Origin: Coprococcus sp.
GTDB lineage: Bacteria; Bacillota; Clostridia; Lachnospirales; Lachnospiraceae
NCBI GenBank assembly: GCA_016297325.1
Contig: JAEDGW010000006.1
Span: 1 to 40,064 of the forward strand
DNA: 40,064 bases
Reading direction: 5' to 3'
A program made the translations under genes and the position numbers. Shown piece after piece: positions 1-8,289 of this stretch. The number at the start of each line of letters is the position of its first letter. Within the stretch, counting starts at the first letter, position 1. A model generated the notes under the pieces. It did no database searches and was not told the origin of the DNA. It saw only the letters and a program-made list of their open reading frames with translations.

Positions 1-55
1 CACGCTGATGCGTGCGCAGGTCATCGCGCTTACGCACGACGACATATGATATAAT
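1..55 (+). repeat. dispersed hairpin repeat, copy 1
   Basis: CACGC-TGAT-GCGTG forms a hairpin at 1-14. A second, imperfect hairpin (20-43) opens with GTCATC and closes with GACGAC. GACATAT follows at 41-47 and TGATATAAT, an extended -10-like string, ends at 55. The order and spacing match the copy at 24203-24250, where the distance from CACGC to GACATAT is 38 instead of 40 bases. Any upstream gene lies outside the window. Confidence 0.55.
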
Positions 56-68
56 ATTTATACGATAT

Positions 69-118
69 ACAAAACATCGGAGTATTCTTGCAATAGCAAG
101 CCTGCTCCGATGTTTTGT
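69..118 (+). terminator. intrinsic terminator upstream of hisS
   Basis: A perfect 14-bp stem pairs 69-82 with 105-118. It encloses a second small hairpin (CTTGC 87-91 with GCAAG 96-100), and the right arm ends in TTTTGT and runs into a T-rich tail. It probably ends transcription of a gene to the left of the window. No T-box signature is present, so I do not read it as a hisS attenuator. Confidence 0.6.
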
Positions 119-136
119 GTTTATTGTAGTTGAGGG

Positions 137-165
137 TGGAAAAAAACAACTGTATATGCTAGAAT
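137..165 (+). promoter_or_regulatory. likely hisS promoter (extended -10)
   Basis: TGCTAGAAT at 157-165 is an extended -10 box. The -35 at 137-142 (TGGAAA) is poor. The predicted transcript would have a leader of about 38 bases before the hisS start. Confidence 0.4.
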
Positions 166-208
166 AGGTTGAATTTGATAAAATAATATTTAATCAGGAG
201 GATTAGAA

Positions 209-1474
209 ATGGCAAAATTCATCAAGACACCGGTAAAGGGTATGTGTGATCAGCTTCCGGCTGACATGAGGCTTAGAGAGCATGTGCTTTCAATGATCAA
301 GACAAGTTATTCCAGATTTGGATTTACACAGATAGAGACTCCTGTTATGGAACATATAGAGAACCTTACAAGCAAGCAGGGCGGAGACAATGAGAAGCTT
401 ATCTTCAAGGTTATGAAGAGAGGCGCTGATCTTGCAAGAGCCATAGATGCTGGCAAAGGAGAATTTGCGGATAGCGGGCTTAGATATGACCTGACACTTC
501 CTCTTTCCAGATATTATGCGAACAACAAAGAACAGCTTCCAAGTCCTTTTAAGGCACTGCAGATCGGACCTGTATTCCGTGCCGATCAGCCACAGAAGGG
601 AAGATTCAGAATGTTCACCCAGTGTGATATAGATATTCTTGGGGACAACACCAATCTTGCTGAGATTGAGCTTGTGGCAGCGACATCTGATATGCTTTCA
701 AGGATTTTTTCAGAGGTGGGTATAACTGATTTCACTATTCATATCAACGACAGACAGATCCTCCGCGGCGCTGCGAAGAATGCAGGATTTGCAGAGGACG
801 ATATTGCAGCTATACTTATCAGTCTTGACAAGTATGACAAGATCGGCCTGGATGGTATAAGAGCAGAACTCACAGAGAATGGCTACGATGCAGATATGGT
901 AAATAAGTATCTTGAGATATATGAGAATCTCGGAGATGTGAGCTGCGCAGATTTCTGCAAAGATATAGATGAGCAGTGCCTCGATCCAAAGGTAGTTACT
1001 AATATGGATGAGATCATATCAAGTGCAAAAACCATGGTTGCAGATGGCGTAAAGATCGTATTTGATCCAACTCTTGTAAGAGGTATGGGATATTACACAG
1101 GCCCTATATTTGAGGTCACAATTGATGACTACAATTTCTCTATCGCTGGTGGTGGGAGATATGACAAGATGGTTGGAAATTTCTGCGGACAGGATGTTCC
1201 TGCAACAGGTTTCTCCATTGGCTTTGAGAGAATTATCACTATCCTCAAGGACAAGCTTGAGAATGGCTACAAGATAGATTTAGACAATGTAGCTATCCTT
1301 ATCCACAAGGATGTGACATTGGATAAGAAACTGGAGATCTTCAAGGAGGCAAAGGAGCTTCGTCAGTCAGGAAAGACAGTTACTATCCAGATGATGAGAA
1401 AGAATATGAAGCAGCAGATAAACATGCTTGAGTCAGAGGGATACACCGAGTTCAAGAAAGTGTACAATGATTAG
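209..1474 (+). CDS. hisS: histidine--tRNA ligase
   Basis: Class II aminoacyl-tRNA synthetase of 421 aa that charges tRNA-His in the cytoplasm. Motif 2 (FRADQPQKGRFRMF, 123-136), the histidine motif LVRGMGYYTG (289-298), AGGGRYD and motif 3 GFSIGFERI are all visible. AGGAGG sits just before the ATG. The motif 2 wording and the histidine motif (usually LVRGLDYYTR) differ from the common bacterial HisRS, as in a divergent type I associate with Lachnospiraceae. The C-terminal anticodon-binding part, from about residue 358, is only some 64 residues against roughly 90 in E. coli. From memory, relatives end at the same point, so I read this as a natural short form and not a frameshift. HisZ is less likely because the histidine motifs are intact. 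Confidence 0.93.
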   Translation: MAKFIKTPVKGMCDQLPADMRLREHVLSMIKTSYSRFGFTQIETPVMEHIENLTSKQGGDNEKLIFKVMKRGADLARAIDAGKGEFADSGLRYDLTLPLSRYYANNKEQLPSPFKALQIGPVFRADQPQKGRFRMFTQCDIDILGDNTNLAEIELVAATSDMLSRIFSEVGITDFTIHINDRQILRGAAKNAGFAEDDIAAILISLDKYDKIGLDGIRAELTENGYDADMVNKYLEIYENLGDVSCADFCKDIDEQCLDPKVVTNMDEIISSAKTMVADGVKIVFDPTLVRGMGYYTGPIFEVTIDDYNFSIAGGGRYDKMVGNFCGQDVPATGFSIGFERIITILKDKLENGYKIDLDNVAILIHKDVTLDKKLEIFKEAKELRQSGKTVTIQMMRKNMKQQINMLESEGYTEFKKVYND

Positions 1475-1549
1475 TAGAAGTACTCTGGATCACACAGGGG
1501 TGTAACAACGTGACCGGAGAAATCTGGTTGAGATATTGTTGTAGTATAC

Positions 1550-1606
1550 CACAAAAGGCTGTATTCACATATCATAGATGCGGATATGTGAATACAGCCT
1601 TTTGTG
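1550..1606. terminator. bidirectional terminator, hisS / yqeG
   Basis: A perfect 24-bp inverted repeat (1550-1573 with 1583-1606) has a 9-base loop. The arms begin CACAAAAGGC and end GCCTTTTGTG, so each strand has A-rich and T-rich flanks. It lies between two convergent genes and can stop transcription both ways. Confidence 0.85.
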
Positions 1607-1642
1607 CTGCACTATGAATATATGAATAACAGAAAACGGGAA

Positions 1643-2149
1643 TTATCTTACCATTCCATGCTTTTTTCTGAAATAGAATATAAATGGTTTCTCTATTATT
1701 CTCTTCAGTGTGATCTGGATTTCCTCGTGGCTCGTATCGATAGGCTTGACGAGTATCGTGTGTATGCCAAGACTGGCACTGCCGATGATGTCCGTGTATA
1801 TCTGATCACCCACGGCAAGTGTATTGTCTATATTGCATCCTATCTCGTTCATCGCGCGTATGTAGCCTTTCTTTGACGGCTTACCTGCTTTATAAATGTA
1901 ATTCACTTTCATCTTTTTATTGAAAGCGGCCACCCTGGGTTCTTTGTTGTTGGAGACCAGACATACCTTGAATCCTATGGCCTTGAGCTGTTCCATGAGC
2001 TGGATCGCACGGGATGTGGCTGGTTCATTGTGCCTTACCAGAGTGTTGTCGATATCGAACAGTATTCCTCTGTAGCCCTTATTGTAGTATTCTTTAAAAT
2101 CTATCTTGTATGTGGATGAATAGTATTCATCCGGCAGAAATCTGATCAT
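1643..2149 (-). CDS. yqeG: YqeG family HAD IIIA phosphatase
   Basis: HAD superfamily phosphatase of 168 aa. The nucleophile loop is FDIDNTLV (Asp32, Asp34), followed by the threonine/serine loop VSNN, a Lys in AGKPSKKG, and the acidic loop GDQIYTDI. This is the YqeG subfamily IIIA pattern; the physiological substrate is not known. The start at 2149 is chosen because GGAGGA lies at 2155-2160; the frame could extend to 2197 but that start lacks a ribosome site. In many Firmicutes yqeG sits beside yqeH and nadD; here it stands alone, convergent with hisS. Confidence 0.88.
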   Translation of the reverse strand: MIRFLPDEYYSSTYKIDFKEYYNKGYRGILFDIDNTLVRHNEPATSRAIQLMEQLKAIGFKVCLVSNNKEPRVAAFNKKMKVNYIYKAGKPSKKGYIRAMNEIGCNIDNTLAVGDQIYTDIIGSASLGIHTILVKPIDTSHEEIQITLKRIIEKPFIFYFRKKHGMVR

Positions 2150-2205
2150 ATATATCCTCCAGAAATTATATATATACAGGTGAACCTGCTGGCTCACTTG
2201 CGCTC

Positions 2206-2214
2206 ATTATAGCA
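2206..2214 (-). promoter_or_regulatory. yqeG promoter, extended -10
   Basis: On the minus strand the sequence is TGCTATAAT, a consensus extended -10 box, about 57 bases upstream of the yqeG start. No good -35 hexamer is visible, which is usual for extended -10 promoters. Confidence 0.5.
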
Positions 2215-2304
2215 CAGGAGAACAATCTGGTGTATAAACACTTAATAAAATAATAAAATGCCTTATCCATGCACTTTCGTGTTTTTAATTTAGAGCAAAA
2301 CATG

Positions 2305-2310
2305 TATAAT
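2305..2310 (+). promoter_or_regulatory. possible -10 box for the 2403 operon
   Basis: A consensus TATAAT lies in an AT-rich stretch with only a weak T-rich -35 region. It would give a leader of about 85 bases. No terminator or known riboswitch is visible in that leader. Confidence 0.35.
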
Positions 2311-2402
2311 AAAAATAATTAAATTCAGACATAAGTAAAAATAATGGTGGACATATCAGATATATATGCCAGTTGATCAAGAGAACATAGAACTTATATA
2401 AA

Positions 2403-3632
2403 ATGGGGTGTGTGATATTGCACAGAGCGTATGTTTTAAGAAAAGAAAATAATAAATATCTGCTGGATGTGATCAGTCCTTATGAAGCGTTGTACAGTTC
2501 TGTATTTGGAGTACAGGCTGATACATTGTCATACTCACAGGATGGTATGTGCAGACGCATGTTTGATGAACTTATAGATAAGCTGAATTACAGGGAGAAA
2601 ATGGTGATAGACAGGCTTTATGGGTATCGACATGACAGATGCGGTGTGTCTGAGCTTGCAGAAGAGCTGGAAACGGATGTGGAGGAGGTAAATGTTCTTA
2701 AGAACAGTGCTCTGGACAGATTGCGTGACCCGAATAATTACAAATATCTGGAGAAAAGATGGTATTCCGGAACAGATATAACCAATGCGGAATATGAACT
2801 GGATTACAGAGGAAAGTTAAAGGCTGAGCTTCAGAGATATCTGGCAGGACAGAGAACGGATATAGATATTATAAGCGCAGTGATGAAGAGAAATAATATA
2901 TCAGTGCAGAGGATATACAGAAATATATCGGCAGTATCATCCGGAGCGGACCGGTTTGAGACATCGATCTCTGGAAAGAAGAGCATAGATGATGCGGTGA
3001 GCGCTCTGAAAGCGTTTAAGATAGCCGCAAGGCCGGTTGAGAGCATAAAAAAGAAAAAAACTGTGAGGGGAAATGTGGAGACGGTCCTGATCACCCATGA
3101 CGGAGTGGAGCAGGCATATAAGTACAGTGGACTCAGCGATGACGATATAGCTGAGTGTGTATATCATGTGCTCACTGACAGCGATGAGGGATATGGCTGC
3201 ATACTTGATTTCAATATATCGGATGGACTTATGGGACTTCTGCTTCTCAAGGGTTATCTGTATCTGGACAGTCTTATGAAGGACCGGGACAGGATATGTG
3301 CAGAGCTTGAGGGTGGTGGATTCCATGCGCAGACAGAAGAATTCGTGAAATTCGCAGACAAGGCGGAGATATACATAGAAGATAAGACACATACGTCCAT
3401 GACATTTGTTGTTGTGCCAGAGAAAGTGGCACTTCACATATATGAGGATGTACCTGTGGATTATCATGAACTGTTGTCGTGTGTGGAGGAGACTGACAGG
3501 GAATTTGCTGTCATGCTCATAAGAAATGCCAATAGGGAATTTGCAGACTTTGGCGGCCTCACAGTGACGGATGCTGCAAGCCGCAGACTTCAGGCTCTGC
3601 AGAGGGATAAAGAACCCGCGGATGCGGTCTGA
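2403..3632 (+). CDS. uncharacterised protein with sigma-70 region 4-like N-terminus
   Basis: Protein of 409 aa with no family I can name. Residues about 51-108 read like sigma-70 region 4: LNYREKMVIDRLYGY, then a helix-turn-helix with SELAEELE, then ALDRLRDP, which parallels the RE-hydrophobic-RYG and AL-LR pattern of RpoD region 4.2. No region 2 is present, so it is unlikely to be a full sigma factor. The remainder is mixed alpha/beta with a Lys-rich linker near residue 216 and no membrane segment. The ATG has no clear ribosome site; a TTG at 2418 behind GGGGTG is an alternative. It is the first gene of a three-gene operon, 25 bases before the next start. Confidence 0.75.
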   Translation: MGCVILHRAYVLRKENNKYLLDVISPYEALYSSVFGVQADTLSYSQDGMCRRMFDELIDKLNYREKMVIDRLYGYRHDRCGVSELAEELETDVEEVNVLKNSALDRLRDPNNYKYLEKRWYSGTDITNAEYELDYRGKLKAELQRYLAGQRTDIDIISAVMKRNNISVQRIYRNISAVSSGADRFETSISGKKSIDDAVSALKAFKIAARPVESIKKKKTVRGNVETVLITHDGVEQAYKYSGLSDDDIAECVYHVLTDSDEGYGCILDFNISDGLMGLLLLKGYLYLDSLMKDRDRICAELEGGGFHAQTEEFVKFADKAEIYIEDKTHTSMTFVVVPEKVALHIYEDVPVDYHELLSCVEETDREFAVMLIRNANREFADFGGLTVTDAASRRLQALQRDKEPADAV

Positions 3633-3657
3633 TATATTAGCTTTAGGAGGAAGATTG

Positions 3658-4236
3658 ATGGGATTGATAGTGGTCAATATCATAGCTTTGATAATGTTCA
3701 TACTGGCGATAGTGGTATTTGTACTGGCTGACAGTATGGCGGGGATAATCATAGGAGTTGTGATCAGTATAGTGTGGCTGATGTTCACCATAATTGCGAA
3801 TGTACATATACTCAAAGGAAGACGGTCGACGGAGAAGCTCAAGGACAGTGCGAGGGGGCATCTGTTCGATGCGCAGATAGAAAGGCTCAACAGACAGTAT
3901 GAGAGCATAATGTCCAGGGAGGAATATTTCCGGGAGAATGTGGACGAGGGCAGTGGTGTCCGCATTCTGTATGAGGATATAAAGAAGCAGGCGCAGAGCA
4001 ACATGGACAGTGCCATAGGATTCATACAGACGTATGATTACTATACGAGACCTCAGCCTGTTTACCTTGACAATCTGTGCAGGCAGGGGGATGAACTGGT
4101 GAGAAAGTTCAATATTCTGGTGGAGAAGATGGTTGATATTGACACCAATCTGAGTTCACTGGATATGAAATATGTGGATGATGTCATAGAGTGCATGAAC
4201 AGCATGAGACAGGATGTCCGCAGTCAGGGAATGTAA
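3658..4236 (+). CDS. small membrane protein with helical cytoplasmic tail
   Basis: Unrecognised protein of 192 aa. Two membrane helices lie at about residues 4-25 and 29-47 with a very short turn, so both termini should face the same side. A basic stretch (KGRRSTEKLK) and a long charged helical tail follow, partly coiled-coil-like. The start at 3658 is chosen because AGGAGG lies at 3645-3650; the frame is open upstream to 3571 but that part overlaps the preceding gene. The layout loosely resembles XpaC-type proteins found with TelA and VWA genes, but I see no diagnostic motif. Confidence 0.8.
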   Translation: MGLIVVNIIALIMFILAIVVFVLADSMAGIIIGVVISIVWLMFTIIANVHILKGRRSTEKLKDSARGHLFDAQIERLNRQYESIMSREEYFRENVDEGSGVRILYEDIKKQAQSNMDSAIGFIQTYDYYTRPQPVYLDNLCRQGDELVRKFNILVEKMVDIDTNLSSLDMKYVDDVIECMNSMRQDVRSQGM

Positions 4237-4249
4237 AAAGGAGGAAGAA

Positions 4250-5899
4250 ATGGATAAGAGGACAAAAGGGTTAGTGGCAGTTGGTGTGCTGGTGATAATT
4301 GCGATGATCGCGGTCATTATCGGAATAGTTGGCAGGAAGATAGGCAACATAGCTGGCGATGAGAATGGAAGATCAACAAAATCGGATATGACTCTCGACG
4401 AGTTATATGCTGATATCGATGTGAGTGAGGCTACACCTGTAAAGGGTACGGTCACTCTGGATACACCAGATCTGTATGAGGAGCTTCCGGAGATAGACAA
4501 ATATCCATTGGCAGTTGAGGGCAATGGAGATATAGATATAGAGATATTTACATCCGGTGAGAAGGCGGGAAAGGATAACGATTCCTGGCTTATAGATGTT
4601 GCAAATTCTTTCAACGGCTCCGGTGCAAAGACAGCAGATGATAAGTCGGTATCGATGAGTGTGAGATCAGTGCCATCCGGTACAGCTGCTGACTATATCA
4701 TATCAGGCAAATATCTCCCGGATCTGTACACCCCGAGCAATACTCTGTTCGGCGAGTATGCGATGTCGAACAACGGCAGCCTTGAGCTCTATGCAGACAG
4801 ACTGGTTGGAAATACGGCGGGAATCCTTGTGAAGAAGGACAGTGGTTATAAGTCAGCAGATGATGTCATAAAGGCTGTTCAGGACAATAAGATCACCATG
4901 GGATACACGAACCCACAGACGAGTGCAACAGGACTTAATCTTCTGCTCACACTTCTTCAGGACGGCGATGAGAACTTTACAAAGTTCAATTCCAATATCC
5001 CATATGTTGCATATACGACACAGCAGATGAGAGACAGTGCGTCAAATGGAACGCTGGATGCAATGCTGTCAGAGTATCAGGCATATATCAATGACAGCAA
5101 TCTTGTGTCAATGTATGATCTCATTGCATTTGGCGTGAGACATGACAATCCGGTATACATATGTAACAAGTCTGGCAAGTCAGCATCAGAGCTTGAGGCT
5201 ATACAGCTTGTGGTGGATTACTGTAAGAGCGATGATATGCAGGCTATCGCGACGAAGAAGGGCTTCAATGCCAACGATGATTATGCCTCTGCAGAAGAAT
5301 TCTCCGGCGCACAGGTCACACAGGGACTTAAGACCTACAAGAAGACAAAGGATAACGGCAAGGATATCATAGCGGTGTTTGTTGCGGACTGCAGCGGTTC
5401 CATGGACGGAGATCCGATGAACCAGCTCAAGAACAGTCTGACAAATGGTGCGCAGTATATCAACGACAACAATTATGTAGGTATGGTCAGCTACTCAAGT
5501 ACAGTTACAGTTGAGGTTCCTATAGCTCAGTTTGACCTGAACCAGAGGTCGTACTTCCAGGGCGCTGTGAACAATCTGATCGCGTCTGGTGGAACAGCTT
5601 CATATGATGCTGTGGTTGTGGCTATGAAGATGATAACAGATGCAAAGGTCCAGCATCCTGACGCCAAGTGTATGCTGTTTCTTCTGAGTGATGGATATGC
5701 CAACAATGGATATTCAATGGATGAGATAACAAGCGCGCTCAGAGAGTCCAACATACCGGTATACACAATAGGTTATGGTGATGATGCAGATGCAGATGAG
5801 CTTGCAAAACTGTCAGGAATCAACGAGGCAGCTTCGATCAATGCGGACAGTGATGATATTATTTACAAGATAAAGAGCCTGTTCAATTCACAGCTTTAA
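4250..5899 (+). CDS. membrane-anchored solute-binding-like / von Willebrand A protein
   Basis: Protein of 549 aa. One N-terminal membrane helix (about residues 7-28) serves as an uncleaved anchor, followed by a Ser/Asp/Glu-rich linker. Residues about 90-360 resemble a periplasmic-binding-protein fold (segments such as AGILVKKDSGYKSADDV, ending in an LVVDYCKSD helix typical of molybdate/phosphate-type binders). Residues about 370-549 are a von Willebrand A domain with an intact metal site: DCSGSM (Asp near 380), SGGTAS and LLSDG. The domain should face outside and bind a ligand through a divalent cation. Start chosen by AAGGAGGA at 4238-4245. Last gene of the operon. Confidence 0.85.
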   Translation: MDKRTKGLVAVGVLVIIAMIAVIIGIVGRKIGNIAGDENGRSTKSDMTLDELYADIDVSEATPVKGTVTLDTPDLYEELPEIDKYPLAVEGNGDIDIEIFTSGEKAGKDNDSWLIDVANSFNGSGAKTADDKSVSMSVRSVPSGTAADYIISGKYLPDLYTPSNTLFGEYAMSNNGSLELYADRLVGNTAGILVKKDSGYKSADDVIKAVQDNKITMGYTNPQTSATGLNLLLTLLQDGDENFTKFNSNIPYVAYTTQQMRDSASNGTLDAMLSEYQAYINDSNLVSMYDLIAFGVRHDNPVYICNKSGKSASELEAIQLVVDYCKSDDMQAIATKKGFNANDDYASAEEFSGAQVTQGLKTYKKTKDNGKDIIAVFVADCSGSMDGDPMNQLKNSLTNGAQYINDNNYVGMVSYSSTVTVEVPIAQFDLNQRSYFQGAVNNLIASGGTASYDAVVVAMKMITDAKVQHPDAKCMLFLLSDGYANNGYSMDEITSALRESNIPVYTIGYGDDADADELAKLSGINEAASINADSDDIIYKIKSLFNSQL

Positions 5900-5931
5900 A
5901 AATTATCGGTAAAATACATCATAAAAAACAG

Positions 5932-5960
5932 TTGCATTCCATGGGTATATGGAATACAAT
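5932..5960 (+). promoter_or_regulatory. rib operon promoter
   Basis: TTGCAT (5932-5937), a 17-base spacer and TACAAT (5955-5960) make a good housekeeping promoter. Transcription would start near 5967, just before the FMN aptamer. A small inverted repeat (ATTCCAT with ATGGAAT) lies inside the spacer. Confidence 0.7.
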
Positions 5961-5996
5961 ATAGTCGTTTTAAGAGACAACTGCATATGATGATAA

Positions 5997-6120
5997 ATCT
6001 TCGGGGGTGAGTGCAATTCTCCACCGACGGTGTTAGGGAAACCTTAAGTCCGTGAGCCATGAGGCATGATCCGGTGTGAATCCGGAACCGACAGTATAGT
6101 CTGGATGAGAGAAGTATTAT
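5997..6120 (+). promoter_or_regulatory. FMN riboswitch (RFN element)
   Basis: Conserved RFN blocks appear in order: ATCTTCGGGG, CCGACGG, GTCCGTGAGC, GATCCGGTG, ATCCGGAACCGACAG and AGTCTGGATGAGAGAAG. It lies directly upstream of the riboflavin genes, as expected for feedback by FMN. The aptamer is followed by about 65 bases of expression platform and then a terminator, so FMN binding should lower transcription. Together with the promoter and terminator it accounts for most of the 490-base gap before ribD. Confidence 0.96.
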
Positions 6121-6183
6121 ATATTCAGAACATGGTATCTGATGGAAGTCCGGTATGATGGATTTCAGTGATTGATGCCTGAA

Positions 6184-6230
6184 TAAGAGAAAACCCCGAA
6201 GTTATCTTCGGGGTTTTCTCTTATGTTTTG
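6184..6230 (+). terminator. riboswitch-controlled terminator of the rib operon
   Basis: A perfect 18-bp stem (6184-6201 with 6206-6223) has the loop TTAT and a T-rich right arm. Its left arm CCCCGAAG (6194-6201) is also exactly complementary to CTTCGGGG at 5999-6006 in the aptamer, so the two pairings exclude each other and give a plausible antiterminator. Confidence 0.85.
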
Positions 6231-6296
6231 AACAGATACATCGGAGGCTTGGTGAGCAATATCAGATGGTCTGTTTAGAGATATAGTTAAGGGATG

Positions 6297-6323
6297 TGTC
6301 AAGTTTTTTATAAAAACTAGACA
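6297..6323 (+). other. inverted repeat in the rib leader
   Basis: TGTC-A-AGTTTTT pairs with AAAAACT-A-GACA around the loop TAT, with one A/A mismatch. It has no T tail, so it is not a clear terminator. It lies between the riboswitch terminator and the ribD ribosome site and could be an RNA processing or stability element. The rest of 6231-6380 shows nothing else I recognise. Confidence 0.4.
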
Positions 6324-6389
6324 TGTAGCTTCAGCTCTCGCCGGAGGCGGCTATTAATGAGTTGATGTTCAAAGTAGGAAGGTGTTCAT

Positions 6390-7538
6390 ATGGAAAAATA
6401 TGATATAGATGACGAATTTGATCCGTCATACATGAGACGTGCCATTGAACTTGCAAAGCGCGGCACTGGAGCGGTGAATCCCAATCCTCTCGTTGGTGCG
6501 GTCATAGTAAAGGATGGCAGGATCATTGGAGAGGGATATCATGTGAGATACGGAGAGCTTCACGCAGAGCGCGCAGCATTTGCAAGTCTGAAGAACCAGG
6601 CTGATGCCGAAGGTGCAGTCATGTATGTGACGCTTGAGCCGTGTTGCCACTTCGGAAAGCAGCCTCCATGTGTGGATGCGATCATAGAGCACAAGATCAG
6701 AAAGGTGTACTGTGGTTCAGACGATCCGAATGCGATGGTGGCAGGAAAGGGCTTTAAGAGACTTCGTGATGCCGGAATAGAGGTGTACACACACTGCCTC
6801 AAGGCCGAGTGTGATGCCATAAATGGGATTTTCTTTAAGTATATAGTGAATAAACAGCCGTACGTGACCATGAAATATGCTATGACCATGGACGGCAGGA
6901 TAGCGACCCACACAGGAGCCAGCAAGTGGATAACAGGTGAGGCTTCAAGGGCATATGTCATGGAACTCAGAAACAGACATAAAGGCATAATGGCGGGCAT
7001 AGGAACCGTACTTGCGGATGATCCGATGCTCACATGCAGAATAGAGAAATGTGCGGACAGGGATACTGATAATGTCAGAAATCCGATCAGGATAGTATGT
7101 GACAGCAGCCTCAGGATCCCGGAGGATTCCCAGATCGTACAGACAGCCGGAGAGATAGAGACGATAGTTGCCACGACAGCAGCGGGAGCTTCAGACTCAG
7201 CAAAGTGCGAGAGGCTCAGGGATAAAGGTGTAAGCATCATAGAGACCGAAGGTGTGAACGGCCATGTAGATCTCAGACAGCTCATGACGATCCTCGGCGA
7301 GAAAGGCATAGACGGAATACTGCTGGAGGGCGGAGGAGAGCTCAACTACAGCATGGTATCAGAAGGCCTTGTGGATGAGGCGTGTGTGTTCATTGCTCCA
7401 AAGATATTTGGCGGCGAGGGCAAATACAGTCCTGTATCTGGAATGGGCGTTGATGTGCCGGCGGATGCGCATATGTTCAGACTTGAAGAGGTCAGAAGAT
7501 TTGATGAAGATGTCATGCTCAGATACAAGAAGGTTTAA
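6390..7538 (+). CDS. ribD: bifunctional riboflavin deaminase/reductase RibD
   Basis: 382 aa, the usual length. It carries out two steps of riboflavin synthesis from the GTP-derived pyrimidine: deamination and then NADPH-dependent reduction of the ribosyl chain. The N-terminal deaminase has the zinc ligands His58 (HAE), Cys85 and Cys94 in the HAE / PCCHFGKQPPC pattern, and NPNPLVGAV. The reductase domain starts near residue 155 (MKYAMTMDGRIA, GIGTVLADDP, LLEGGGELN). AGGAAGGTG precedes the ATG. First gene of the rib operon under the FMN riboswitch. Confidence 0.97.
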   Translation: MEKYDIDDEFDPSYMRRAIELAKRGTGAVNPNPLVGAVIVKDGRIIGEGYHVRYGELHAERAAFASLKNQADAEGAVMYVTLEPCCHFGKQPPCVDAIIEHKIRKVYCGSDDPNAMVAGKGFKRLRDAGIEVYTHCLKAECDAINGIFFKYIVNKQPYVTMKYAMTMDGRIATHTGASKWITGEASRAYVMELRNRHKGIMAGIGTVLADDPMLTCRIEKCADRDTDNVRNPIRIVCDSSLRIPEDSQIVQTAGEIETIVATTAAGASDSAKCERLRDKGVSIIETEGVNGHVDLRQLMTILGEKGIDGILLEGGGELNYSMVSEGLVDEACVFIAPKIFGGEGKYSPVSGMGVDVPADAHMFRLEEVRRFDEDVMLRYKKV

Positions 7539-7580
7539 GAACTCTAAGGTCTGTTACATGACATAGAAAAGAGGTCATAC

Positions 7581-8264
7581 ATGTTCACAGGAATAGTAGA
7601 AGAGATAGGAACTATAAGAAAGATAGATAAAGGAGTAAGCTCCTGCAGCATCACGGTGCAGGCTGACAAAGTCCTTCGGGGAAGCCGGGTAGGAGACAGT
7701 ATAGCGGTAAATGGTGTATGTCTCACTGCAACCAGCATAGCGGGGAACCTCTTCACTGCGGATGTCATGCCGGAGACGCTCAGACGAAGCGGACTTGGAC
7801 AGCTGACCGGTGGCAGCAGGGTAAATCTTGAGCGTGCCATGGCGGCCGGAGGAAGATTCGGCGGACACATAGTGTCTGGGCATATAGATGGAACCGGAAC
7901 GATCAGGGAGCTCAAGAGGGAGGATAATGCAGTGTGGGTGACCATAGACTGTTCTCCGAAGATACTCAGATACATCATTGAGAAGGGCTCCATAGCCATA
8001 GACGGTATAAGTCTTACGGTCGCGTATGTCGACGATACATGCTTTAAGGTGTCGATCATTCCGCACACTGCGGGGGAGACGACATTGCTGGATGGCAAGC
8101 CTGGCAAGGTGGTCAACCTTGAAAATGATGTGGTTGGCAAGTATGTAGAGAAACTGCTTATGCCATACAAAGGTGATGATACAGATGGAAAGCTTTCAAA
8201 TGGAAAGGCTTTAAATAAATCAGGACTTGATATGAAGTTCCTGGCAGAAAATGGATTTATGTAG
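7581..8264 (+). CDS. ribE: riboflavin synthase alpha subunit
   Basis: 227 aa. It dismutates two 6,7-dimethyl-8-ribityllumazines to riboflavin and is expected to form a trimer. The start MFTGIVEEIGTI is diagnostic, and two lumazine-binding repeats are visible: ITVQADKVLRGSRVGDSIAVNGV (shown in part: DSIAVNGVCLT) in the first half and SIAIDGISLTV in the second. The C-terminus carries a slightly long charged tail after VEKLL. RBS GAGG precedes the ATG; it lies 42 bases after ribD and 25 before ribBA, so co-transcription is very likely. Confidence 0.96.
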   Translation: MFTGIVEEIGTIRKIDKGVSSCSITVQADKVLRGSRVGDSIAVNGVCLTATSIAGNLFTADVMPETLRRSGLGQLTGGSRVNLERAMAAGGRFGGHIVSGHIDGTGTIRELKREDNAVWVTIDCSPKILRYIIEKGSIAIDGISLTVAYVDDTCFKVSIIPHTAGETTLLDGKPGKVVNLENDVVGKYVEKLLMPYKGDDTDGKLSNGKALNKSGLDMKFLAENGFM

Positions 8265-8289
8265 ACAGATATTTTAAGGAGGTAGAGTG

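Noticed and set aside
1..208. T-box riboswitch for hisS
   Set aside because: The region is too short and lacks the T-box bulge sequence and specifier stem; the only hairpin is a plain terminator.
1604..1876. 90-codon plus-strand frame after hisS
   Set aside because: It begins in the terminator and runs antisense to yqeG without a ribosome site.
2937..4025. Long open frame of 362 codons on the minus strand
   Set aside because: It is antisense to two genes with good ribosome sites and clear domains, its composition (Ser, Ile, Cys, His-rich) is not protein-like, and no ribosome site precedes it.
6560..7345. 261-codon minus-strand frame across ribD
   Set aside because: Antisense shadow of ribD, which has all its catalytic motifs; no start signals.
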